From Lewinellaceae bacterium (GTDB lineage Bacteria > Bacteroidota > Bacteroidia > Chitinophagales > Saprospiraceae), in contig JACJXZ010000010.1 of NCBI GenBank assembly GCA_020636375.1, forward strand, positions 324,705-388,704: a stretch of DNA of 64,000 nt, written 5' to 3'. The notes beneath the pieces are model-generated. The model saw nothing but the letters and a program-made list of their open reading frames with translations. It was not told where the DNA came from and did not search any database. Of this stretch, positions 29,539-36,887 are shown piece after piece. How positions within the stretch are numbered: position 1 is the first letter of the stretch; each line of letters begins with the position of its first letter. The position numbers were made by a program, and so were the translations under genes.

Positions 29539-29856
29539 TCAGCTTCCCCCCTCCGCAAGCACCTCCATCAACGTCCGGAAAGCCACATATCGGCCTTCGT
29601 AACGTTCGGTATGTTCCTTTTGCAGGCGTGGTGCGTGGTGTTGCTGGTATTGCTGAAAAGCTTCCATATCGGGGGAGAAGTACTGTATGGCGTAGGTGAT
29701 GCCGTCGGATTCGTCCACTCCGAGCAGGCGGCACAGCTTGTGCCCGGTGAACAGGCCGGTGGCCAGCACATCGGGGATGTGGACGGTTTTCATCCATGCC
29801 AGCCAGTCGTCGTGGACGTCGTGGTCGACTTTTACGGTGACGTTGTAGAGGATCAT
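29539..29856 (-). CDS. DUF4286 family protein
   Basis: The 105-residue product has the family pattern: MILYNVTVKVDHDVHDDWLAWMK at the start, then TYAIQYFSPDMEAF and ERYEGRYVAFRTLMEVL. These small proteins have a ferredoxin-like (ABM-type) fold and are common in Bacteroidota, with no known function. Length is normal. It follows the patatin gene on the same strand, with a 59-base gap. Confidence 0.85.
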   Translation of the reverse strand: MILYNVTVKVDHDVHDDWLAWMKTVHIPDVLATGLFTGHKLCRLLGVDESDGITYAIQYFSPDMEAFQQYQQHHAPRLQKEHTERYEGRYVAFRTLMEVLAEGGS

Positions 29857-29915
29857 ATTCCGGGTTCGCGGTTCGAATTATCAGCAAAGTCCGAAGGTAC
29901 AAATAACTTTTTGTT

Positions 29916-31070
29916 CTACTGGTTTCCGATCAGCTGATCTACGATCTCTTCCATCCTCTCCCGGTTGGTTTCGATATAGTCCAGGGCTGCCTGATGCAGC
30001 GCCCATCGGTTTCTGGGGCAGGTATTGTCCATCGTGGAATCGGCTTTGCCCAGGGCGGGGTTGATCCGGTAGTACCGCCCGCCGCCGCCGCAGGGCTGGT
30101 GGGCGAATAGCTCCCGTAGCTGGTAGTCCACGGTTTCTGTACTGGCGGACATCAGGATGTCGATGATCGGTTTCACCCAGCCTGCCATGCCCTTCGACCG
30201 GACGGCGTCAAAGGCGTAGCCTTTCCTGTCGGCGCCAGTGCCCAGCGAGACGATCATCATTTCGGCGGTTGTGGGGTGGGCGTGATCGTGGCCATGGCCC
30301 TTCAGTTGCGAAAAGCTGGCCTTTTGAGTCTCCGTGAAAGCGCAAAGAGCGGGGTTATTGGCAAAGACGCCCCCATCGACCAGGGGTATAGCAGGGCCCA
30401 CTGCCGGGTGCAGGAGGGCGGGGCTGAAGAATGACGGCGCAGCAGCGGTGGCGCGGGCCACTTTCCAGGCCGGGAAGTCCTGGGCAGGGTCTTGCCTGGC
30501 ATCCAGGCTGGTAAAGAAGAAGGCCCGGCGGCTGGTGATATTGTAGGCGGTGACCAGGCAGGGCTTCAGGAAATCCTGCAGCCGGGTTTCGCCAAAACAC
30601 CGCTTTAGGGCCTTCTCCAGAGCCTGCGAACAATACTTTTCGTCCAGCAAGCCCATCATGCTAGTGAGTTTTCGGTAGAACGAACGGGAAAAGATGCCGC
30701 AGCCACCCTGATCCAGGTACAGGGACAGCGATTCCCGGGCGTTGAGTTTCGGCCGCCCCGGCCTCCGGGGATCCGGCATCAGGTAGGTGCAAACCAGGAT
30801 GCCGCCGGTGCTGGTGCCGGCCAGCAGGTCGAAGTAGTCGCTGATGCGGGCCTCCGGGTTGCCGGCCCTGGCCTGGAGGCGTTGCTCCAGGTACCAAACA
30901 ATAGTAGCCGGGATGATGCCCCGCATGCCGCCGCCGTCGATGGAGAGGATGCGGATTTTTTGTTTTATTTGGCGGCTGCCGGGTTGGTTACCGGGATCAT
31001 GAAAATTCATATTCAGAGCCGGGTTGAACGGCCTGTTGTTCGTCGTGGCTTTATTAAAATGTATGGTCAT
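29916..31070 (-). CDS. Patatin-like phospholipase
   Basis: The 384-residue protein has the patatin oxyanion motif (SIDGGGMRGI), the nucleophile elbow GTSTGG and the catalytic Asp in VDGGVFANNP, so a Ser-Asp dyad lipid acyl hydrolase is expected. No signal peptide is seen, so it is probably cytosolic. CapV effectors of CBASS belong to this fold, but no CD-NTase or sensor gene adjoins it, so a defence role is not supported here. A second Met 20 residues in (MNFHDPGNQPG) is an alternative start. Confidence 0.88.
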   Translation of the reverse strand: MTIHFNKATTNNRPFNPALNMNFHDPGNQPGSRQIKQKIRILSIDGGGMRGIIPATIVWYLEQRLQARAGNPEARISDYFDLLAGTSTGGILVCTYLMPDPRRPGRPKLNARESLSLYLDQGGCGIFSRSFYRKLTSMMGLLDEKYCSQALEKALKRCFGETRLQDFLKPCLVTAYNITSRRAFFFTSLDARQDPAQDFPAWKVARATAAAPSFFSPALLHPAVGPAIPLVDGGVFANNPALCAFTETQKASFSQLKGHGHDHAHPTTAEMMIVSLGTGADRKGYAFDAVRSKGMAGWVKPIIDILMSASTETVDYQLRELFAHQPCGGGGRYYRINPALGKADSTMDNTCPRNRWALHQAALDYIETNRERMEEIVDQLIGNQ

Positions 31071-31198
31071 TTTGGGTTAATTTGAGTTGTTGTTTTTGCT
31101 CAAATTGCTTCAAATAATGAGAAATTCGAAGACTGGAGTAGCAGTGTGGCGGTTTTGGCGGGTATTGTGCTGGAATAGAAAAGAAAACGGTTAAAATA

Positions 31199-31252
31199 TT
31201 TTTCATGAATCAATTCATGATTTTTTTGTATTTTTCATGAATCAATTCATGA
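31199..31252. promoter_or_regulatory. Twin palindromic sites ahead of the DUF4143-type ATPase gene
   Basis: A 22-base sequence, TTTTT followed by the palindrome TCATGAAT-CA-ATTCATGA, occurs twice (31199-31220 and 31231-31252), 32 bases apart, i.e. about three helical turns. The second copy ends four bases before the ATG at 31257. The layout is that of a cooperative dimer operator, overlapping the promoter and leader. Regulator unknown. Confidence 0.6.
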
Positions 31253-31256
31253 AGCC

Positions 31257-32450
31257 ATGGAAAACCTCATCCGTCAATCCAGATTACTTGCCAACCGGAC
31301 GAGTACGGAGCACATACGGCAAATACGAGAGCAGATTGAATGGAACTGGCGGCTTGTCGGCATCAAAGGTGCCCGGGGCGTAGGGAAAACCACGCTTTTA
31401 CTGCAACAGATGAAATTGTCCGACCCTGCTTTTGGCCACAGTATTTATCTCCCTCTTGATGATTTGCACTTCTCCTCTAACAGCCTTCGAGAAACGGTCG
31501 AAACGCTGGCAACCCGGGGAATCACTCATTTCTATTTGGACGAAGTCCACAAGTATGAGAACTGGTCGCGAGAGATAAAAAATATATATGACCTGAAGCC
31601 AGATTTGATTATTTATTTTACAGGTTCGTCAATAGTCGAACTTAGCCGCCAAAATGTGGATTTAAGCCGACGGGCAGTGATGTATGATATGCCAGGGCTT
31701 TCCTTTCGGGAATATTTGCAGGTAATAGGTATTTATGAGTCGCGTATCTATTCATTGGAAGAAGTGCTGAGCAACCATGAAGAGATTGCGCTGGAGATCA
31801 ACAGAGGCATCAAGCCCTTACAATATTTTTCTTCGTACCTGGAGCATGGTTACTATCCTTTTTTTTTGGAAAGCCTTCCATTGTTTCCAGTACGGCTGAA
31901 GCAGGTAGTACAGTTGGTCCTGGAATCTGATCTGGCTTCGGCGGAAGCCAGCCCAGTACAAAAAGCCTCTAAAATTGCTCTTTTATTACAGATCGTTGCC
32001 GAATCCGCTCCCTTCACGCCCAATATTACTAAGTTGGCAGAACGTTCCGGCCTGGACCGGAACACCTTGCTTCGGTATCTCCATCACCTGGAGCGGGCTG
32101 AACTTACGGCTTCGCTTTACCGGAAAGGCAAAGGCATTACTGCTCTTCAAAAACCCGAAAAACTTTACCTGGACAATACGAACCTGTCTTACACCCTGGC
32201 GCCTTACCGGCCAGACATGGGCAACTTGCGGGAAACTTTTTTCTACAATCAACTGCGGCGGCGACACTTGATACAACATACGGACGAAGGAGACTTTATG
32301 GCCGATAACAAATTCACCGTCGAGGTAGGAGGCAAAAACAAAAAAGCAAGCCAGGTGAAACACCTTTCCGATCATTATATTGCAGCAGATGATATTGAGG
32401 TAGGAGTAGGCCGGCAGATACCTTTGTGGTTGTTCGGGTTTCTTTATTAG
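31257..32450 (+). CDS. AAA-family ATPase, DUF4143-type
   Basis: Residues ~30-60 hold Walker A (GARGVGKTTL), a Walker B-like FYLDEVHKYENW follows, and the sensor segment FTGSSIVEL lies after it. A winged-helix stretch (ITKLAERSGLDRNTLLRYLHHLERAELT) and a degenerate C-terminal nuclease-like region follow (FTVEVGGKNKKASQ). This is the mobile family of ~400-residue ATPases often called DUF4143 or DUF499-like, of unknown function. Composition is more AT-rich than the neighbours, suggesting acquisition. It starts four bases after the second palindrome. Confidence 0.8.
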   Translation: MENLIRQSRLLANRTSTEHIRQIREQIEWNWRLVGIKGARGVGKTTLLLQQMKLSDPAFGHSIYLPLDDLHFSSNSLRETVETLATRGITHFYLDEVHKYENWSREIKNIYDLKPDLIIYFTGSSIVELSRQNVDLSRRAVMYDMPGLSFREYLQVIGIYESRIYSLEEVLSNHEEIALEINRGIKPLQYFSSYLEHGYYPFFLESLPLFPVRLKQVVQLVLESDLASAEASPVQKASKIALLLQIVAESAPFTPNITKLAERSGLDRNTLLRYLHHLERAELTASLYRKGKGITALQKPEKLYLDNTNLSYTLAPYRPDMGNLRETFFYNQLRRRHLIQHTDEGDFMADNKFTVEVGGKNKKASQVKHLSDHYIAADDIEVGVGRQIPLWLFGFLY

Positions 32451-32533
32451 ATCAGGAAAAATCATTATCCGGGTAGGGTTAGGACACATCAATTCGTTAT
32501 GGTATCCAGTTCTCATACCAAAAATCCGTTAAT

Positions 32534-33985
32534 ATGGACACTGCAATTCTAAGCTGCGCGACGGGCACCCTGGCGCCCTACCAACCCTCGGGCGCCGCTC
32601 CCTGGGATAAAAAGCGCGCCCAGCACCTGTACCGGCGAATGGGCTTCGGCGGTACGCCTGCCGAGATCGACGCTGCGCTCAGCCAGGAGCCGGGCGCCCT
32701 GGTAGACGCCCTGATCGACGAAGCCCTGGCCCTGCCGCTCTCTCCCGAACCGGAATGGGCGTACTGGACCGTCGACGATTACCAGAACTTCGAAGAGGAA
32801 GTCCAGCAACAATACGTGGCCTGGATCATTCAGTGGGTCAACGACATGCTGTCCAACGGCTTCCGCGAAAAGCTCGCCCTGTTCTGGAGCAACCACTTCG
32901 TGACGAAGTACGAGGCGTATCTCTGCGCCTCGCACCTGTATCAGTACCACAAACTGTTGCAGCAAAACGCCCTGGGCAACTTCCGGGATTTCGTCTACGA
33001 AATCGGCAAGACGCCGGCCATGCTCATCTTCCTGAACAACGTGCAAAACACCGTCTTCGAGCCGAACGAAAACTACGCCCGGGAACTCTACGAGCTGTTT
33101 ACCCTGGGCCGGGATAACGGCTATACCCAGGTGGATATTCAGGAGACGGCGCGCGCGCTCACCGGGTGGAACAACCCGCTGCCCTACTGCGGCCCCGTCA
33201 GCTTTGTGCCTTTTCTGCACGACACCGGCGTAAAAACCATCTTTGGCCAAACCGGCAACTGGGGGTATGATGAACTGCACGATATACTTTTTGAACAACG
33301 CAGCCAGCAGGTGGCCACCCATATCTGCACCAAGATTTACGCCACTTTTGTCCACCCACAGGTAGATGATGAGATCGTGGCGGGCCTGGCACAGACGTTC
33401 ATAGACAATAATTTCGAACTGGCCCCGGTGTTCCGCCAGCTTTTCAAGAGCGAGCACTTCTTTGATGAATACGTTATCGGCACCCAGGTTAAAAGTCCGA
33501 TGGAGCATTTCCTCTCCTTTGTCCGCGAAGGCGATTTTCTTTACAATGACGACGTCGTTCAGGTCGTCGCCTATCTGGCATACGACCTGGGGCAGCAGCT
33601 TTTCAGCCCCACCGACGTATCGGGCTGGCCCGGCAACCGCAGTTGGGTGGACAGCACCACCATGACCGGGCGCTGGCAGGGGATGGATTACTACCTTTTC
33701 TTCCTCTTCGGCAATGCCCCGGAGAGCCTGCGGCAGCTGGCCAAAAACCTGAGCGGTAATTCTTCTGACCCGGCTCTGGTTACTCAGTCCCTCGTCGACC
33801 ACTTCATCCCCACCGGGCTGGATACCCCCGAGGCTTACGAGCGGGCAACGGCAGCCCTGAAATGGGAGGTGCCACAGAACTATTATGATTCCGGCGACTG
33901 GAACCTCGAATGGGATACTGTTCCCGCCCAGGTGGTTTTCCTGCTCCGGCATATTGCCCGCCTTCCGGAATTTCAATTAACTTAA
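32534..33985 (+). CDS. DUF1800 family protein
   Basis: The 483 residues contain the family signature LWSNHFVTK and NYARELYELFTLGRD, followed by DIQETARALTGW. DUF1800 proteins are regularly paired with DUF1501 proteins, as here, 12 bases apart. They are thought to be exported and are common in Bacteroidota and Planctomycetota, but their chemistry is unknown. There is no obvious signal peptide at the chosen start. Confidence 0.92.
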   Translation: MDTAILSCATGTLAPYQPSGAAPWDKKRAQHLYRRMGFGGTPAEIDAALSQEPGALVDALIDEALALPLSPEPEWAYWTVDDYQNFEEEVQQQYVAWIIQWVNDMLSNGFREKLALFWSNHFVTKYEAYLCASHLYQYHKLLQQNALGNFRDFVYEIGKTPAMLIFLNNVQNTVFEPNENYARELYELFTLGRDNGYTQVDIQETARALTGWNNPLPYCGPVSFVPFLHDTGVKTIFGQTGNWGYDELHDILFEQRSQQVATHICTKIYATFVHPQVDDEIVAGLAQTFIDNNFELAPVFRQLFKSEHFFDEYVIGTQVKSPMEHFLSFVREGDFLYNDDVVQVVAYLAYDLGQQLFSPTDVSGWPGNRSWVDSTTMTGRWQGMDYYLFFLFGNAPESLRQLAKNLSGNSSDPALVTQSLVDHFIPTGLDTPEAYERATAALKWEVPQNYYDSGDWNLEWDTVPAQVVFLLRHIARLPEFQLT

Positions 33986-33997
33986 AACAAGACAACC

Positions 33998-35626
33998 ATG
34001 TGCGATCATCATAAACCGAAGAAGAAACAACGCCACGGCAGCGCCCTGGAGCACGGCCAGGCCCATGAGCAGGACCACCAGATGTGGAGCCGCCGCATGT
34101 TCATCCGAAACCTGGGCCTGGCGGGCAGCGTGTCCCTGCTGCTGGGCAAAACGCCCATCACCGCTATGGGCAGCTCCCCGCTGAGCTGGGCGCTGGCCAA
34201 CGCCAACACGGACCGCATCCTCGTCCTCATCCGCCTCAAGGGGGGCAACGACGGGCTCAACATGATCATCCCGCTTTACGATTACGGTACCTATCAGGCC
34301 GTCCGCCCCACCATCCGGGTGCCCCAGGCTGACATCACCAGCCTCAGCGACGAGTTTGGCATCCCCAACTGGATGGGCGACGTGCTTCCTCTGTGGCAGG
34401 ACGGGCAGATGAAAGTCGTCAACAGCGTCGGTTATCCGGATCAGAACCTGTCCCACTTCCGTTCTTCCGACATCTGGGCATCGGCCAGCGGCGCCAATGA
34501 AACCGTGGAGTCGGGCTGGCTGGGCCGCTTCCTGGAAGGGCAGTTCCCCGATTACCTGACCAACCCGCCCGACGTGCCGCCTGCTATTCAGATCGGCGGG
34601 GCGGGCAACCTCGTCTTCAGCAACTCTGACATGATCAACATGGGCGTGGTGGTCGACGATCCAGACACTTTATACGAAATTGCCCAGAACGGGGAGCTGT
34701 ACGACACCAGCGTCCTGCCCGATTGTTACTACGGAGAGCAGGTGGGCTATATGCGGACGGTAGCCAACAGTATCTTCCGCTATGCCGAGGCGATCTCCAA
34801 TGCCTACAATGCCTCCACCAATGCTTCGGATTACGACAACGGCTTCGCCCGGCAGCTGGCGATTGTGGCCCGCCTCATCAAAGGCGGCCTGGGCACCCGG
34901 CTGTACATGGTCACCCTCGACGGCTTCGACACCCATGCCAACCAGAACAACATTCATCCTGGCCTGCTGAATACCCTGTCCAAAGGCGTCAAAGCCTTCT
35001 ACGACGACCTGGCTGCCGGCGGGGTGTCTGACCGGGTACTGGGCATGACCTTCTCCGAGTTCGGCCGCCGGATTGAGCAGAACGCCTCCGGCGGTTGCGA
35101 CCACGGCGCTGCCGCCCCGCTGCTGCTCTTCGGCGAGGGCCTGAACGGCAGCGGCTTCGTCGGCCAGAACCCCGACCTGCAAAACCTGGACCCGGTGGGC
35201 AACCTGCAGTACGGCACCGACTTCCGGCAAATCTATGCCACTGTGCTGGAAAACTGGCTGTGCATCGAACCGGAAACGGTGAATGGCGTATTGGGCCAGC
35301 CCTTTGAGCGCCTGCCGCAGCTGGGGCTGAGCTGCGCCGCAGTGCCTGTGTACGAGCCGCCTGCCGTGCAGCTGAAGTACTGGCTTTCTTACGAAGGCGG
35401 GCAGGTGGGTATTCATTACGTTTTGCCGGCCGGCATGCGGGTGAAAGTGCAGGTGTTCAACCTGGCCGGGCAGCCGGTGGCCACCCTCTTCGACGGCTAC
35501 CAACCGGCCGGCCAGCACCGCCACGTCTTCCGCACCGACAGCGCCCGGCTGGCGGCGGGGTATTACATTTGCAGTATTCAGGCGGGAAGGCAGGTGTTTA
35601 GTAAGAAGATGGTGTATGCGCCGTGA
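33998..35626 (+). CDS. DUF1501 family protein with type IX sorting domain
   Basis: After a histidine-rich start, a Tat-like signal (SRRMFIRNLGLAGSV) precedes the DUF1501 domain, recognisable by RLKGGNDGLNMIIPL, DGFDTHANQ, FSEFGRR and DHGAAAPLLLFG. These are sulfatase/alkaline-phosphatase-like folds. The C-terminal ~85 residues (VKVQVFNLAGQPVATL, LAAGYYICSIQAGRQVFSKK) form a type A type IX secretion signal, so export to the surface is likely. It is translated from the same operon as the DUF1800 gene. Confidence 0.92.
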   Translation: MCDHHKPKKKQRHGSALEHGQAHEQDHQMWSRRMFIRNLGLAGSVSLLLGKTPITAMGSSPLSWALANANTDRILVLIRLKGGNDGLNMIIPLYDYGTYQAVRPTIRVPQADITSLSDEFGIPNWMGDVLPLWQDGQMKVVNSVGYPDQNLSHFRSSDIWASASGANETVESGWLGRFLEGQFPDYLTNPPDVPPAIQIGGAGNLVFSNSDMINMGVVVDDPDTLYEIAQNGELYDTSVLPDCYYGEQVGYMRTVANSIFRYAEAISNAYNASTNASDYDNGFARQLAIVARLIKGGLGTRLYMVTLDGFDTHANQNNIHPGLLNTLSKGVKAFYDDLAAGGVSDRVLGMTFSEFGRRIEQNASGGCDHGAAAPLLLFGEGLNGSGFVGQNPDLQNLDPVGNLQYGTDFRQIYATVLENWLCIEPETVNGVLGQPFERLPQLGLSCAAVPVYEPPAVQLKYWLSYEGGQVGIHYVLPAGMRVKVQVFNLAGQPVATLFDGYQPAGQHRHVFRTDSARLAAGYYICSIQAGRQVFSKKMVYAP

Positions 35627-35638
35627 GGCGCAAACTCG

Positions 35639-35843
35639 ATGCTGTGGATGCTGTAGATACTGCGGCTTACGGGCGGCAGATGCTATAGATGCAATAGGTT
35701 TTGTGCATTTGCCCGCCCCGCCCCTTAAATCCCCTAAAGGGGAAACCCTCCCATAAATGCACAAAACCTATTGCCGTTAAGTATAAGTTGATGCCTCGAA
35801 GGAGCATCCACAGCATGACCAAGGCTTTATTGCGAAGCCTTGG
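35639..35843. repeat. Nested inverted-repeat element
   Basis: Three palindromic layers fill the gap between the DUF1501 gene and the zinc-binding protein gene. The outer arms are ATGCTGTGGATGCT (35639-35652) and its inverse (35803-35816). A perfect 20-base inverted repeat lies at 35691-35710 and 35755-35774, and a terminal stem at 35819-35827 and 35835-35843. A CCCC-TAAA-GGGG stem sits in the centre. It looks like a MITE, and the last stem may terminate transcripts from both sides. Confidence 0.65.
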
Positions 35844-35869
35844 CCAGCATCTGCCGGGAGAAATCCAGT

Positions 35870-36529
35870 TTATTCTTCCGCTATCACCTGGTCCCGCTCC
35901 AGGTCGATCGAACCGCCGGTGTAGCCGCACACGCCCATTCGGGGGGAGTTGACGATGGGCATCATGGCGTATTCTGCGTCTTCGCATTCTTCCTCGTGCT
36001 GCTCGGTGCAGTCATCGCAGAAGAACATCTCATCGCCTCCGTAATGGACGGTACACAGTTCCGTAGCCTGCTTCTTTTTGCAATGGTCGCAGGGGATGTC
36101 CAGCGGTTCGTTTCGGGTCAGCAGTTTAATGCCTTCTTTGGTCGCAATGGGATAAACGCCCACGCAACGGATGGTGAACTCGGTAGTGGAGCCGAAATCG
36201 TAAGCATACCACAGCTCAACGTCTTTATCAAAAGCGCGCCTGCATTTGGTGCTCAGGCTTATTTTATCGCTCCAGCGCCCGGTGCAGAATTGGCTCATGT
36301 GCCCGCAGCATTCCAGCCAGATGGCGCGGAGGAATTCGTCCAGTTCATCCAGCTGGGCATCGCCGTCCATGAGCAGGTGCAGGAAATAGGGCTTGGCGTC
36401 CGCTACCAGGTGGAAGGATTTTTTGCGGTCTGCCGCAGGTTCGTCCTTCAGGTGAGTGGCCAGATGGCGACTGAGGCCGCGGCCGGAGTAGAGTTTGCCG
36501 CAGTAGATGCATTTGCCTTTGGGTTGCAT
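35870..36529 (-). CDS. Zinc-binding protein with pRiA4b/IS1096-passenger-like domain
   Basis: The 219 residues open with a CIYCGK...HLATHLK zinc-finger-like segment. A region resembling pRiA4b ORF-3/IS1096-passenger domains follows (FHLVADAKPYFLHLLMDGDAQL, then IWLECCGHMSQF). Near the C-terminus there are further cysteine pairs (CDHCKKK, CTVH, FCDDCTEQHEEEC) that look like another zinc site. Such proteins occur with mobile elements and as stand-alone genes; function is unknown. Just upstream lie fossils of a toxin-antitoxin pair, which may have shared its promoter. Confidence 0.6.
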   Translation of the reverse strand: MQPKGKCIYCGKLYSGRGLSRHLATHLKDEPAADRKKSFHLVADAKPYFLHLLMDGDAQLDELDEFLRAIWLECCGHMSQFCTGRWSDKISLSTKCRRAFDKDVELWYAYDFGSTTEFTIRCVGVYPIATKEGIKLLTRNEPLDIPCDHCKKKQATELCTVHYGGDEMFFCDDCTEQHEEECEDAEYAMMPIVNSPRMGVCGYTGGSIDLERDQVIAEE

Positions 36530-36578
36530 GTTTTTTGATGGGAAGGTACGGATTTTTCTGTTTCATTGCCAGATATGA

Positions 36579-36683
36579 AAAGTCGAATTCGAAGTCTGCT
36601 TCATAGCCCAGGTAATCCTCCTGTACCCGTCGGACACAGCGCTCTATGCTGGCCACTTTGTTGAGAATAACGGAATCAGCCAT
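36579..36683 (-). pseudogene. HepT-like toxin, N-terminal fragment
   Basis: The first 35 codons from ATG at 36683 read MADSVILNKVASIERCVRRV and on to about FEFDF, matching the beginning of HepT (DUF86) RNase toxins, which start DDVILNKxxSIERC. After that similarity stops and the frame runs into the leader of the zinc-binding protein gene. The catalytic Arg-x4-His region, normally downstream, is absent, so it is a truncated fossil. Its ATG overlaps the stop of the MntA-like fragment (ATGGCTGA). Confidence 0.7.
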
Positions 36684-36852
36684 AGATGCTCCCTCGTTTT
36701 TTCACCGCCTCGACAATCTCTCGCCTTTCCAACTCCAGGCGCTGGTACATAGAGTACGCAATCATGTCGAAAGTGTCGCAGTACGCGCGGTCATTACAGT
36801 AAATGCGTTGGCCGCTGGAAACAATTACGAACCGGAAACCGGGAACAGTCAT
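36676..36852 (-). pseudogene. MntA-like nucleotidyltransferase antitoxin, C-terminal fragment
   Basis: A 58-codon frame, possibly starting at an ATG at 36852, reads FRFVIVSSGQRIYCNDRAY, ...TFDMIAYSMYQRLELERREI, and ends in GSIYG. This resembles the C-terminus of MntA, the nucleotidyltransferase that AMPylates HepT. The nucleotidyltransferase core (GSxAxGxxxxxSDxD) is missing upstream. Together with the adjoining HepT fragment it is a remnant of a type VII toxin-antitoxin pair deleted on both sides. Confidence 0.65.
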
Positions 36853-36887
36853 TGGTTATTCCCATTACCAGGGCTTCAGTCGGTTCC

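Noticed and set aside
29916..31070. CBASS system suggested by the patatin-like phospholipase
   Set aside because: No CD-NTase, ubiquitin-like ancillary or sensor gene adjoins it. The patatin fold alone is common in metabolism.
36345..36578. C-terminal extension of the HepT-like frame
   Set aside because: After about codon 35 it reads the leader and another frame of the zinc-binding protein gene. Similarity to HepT ends there.
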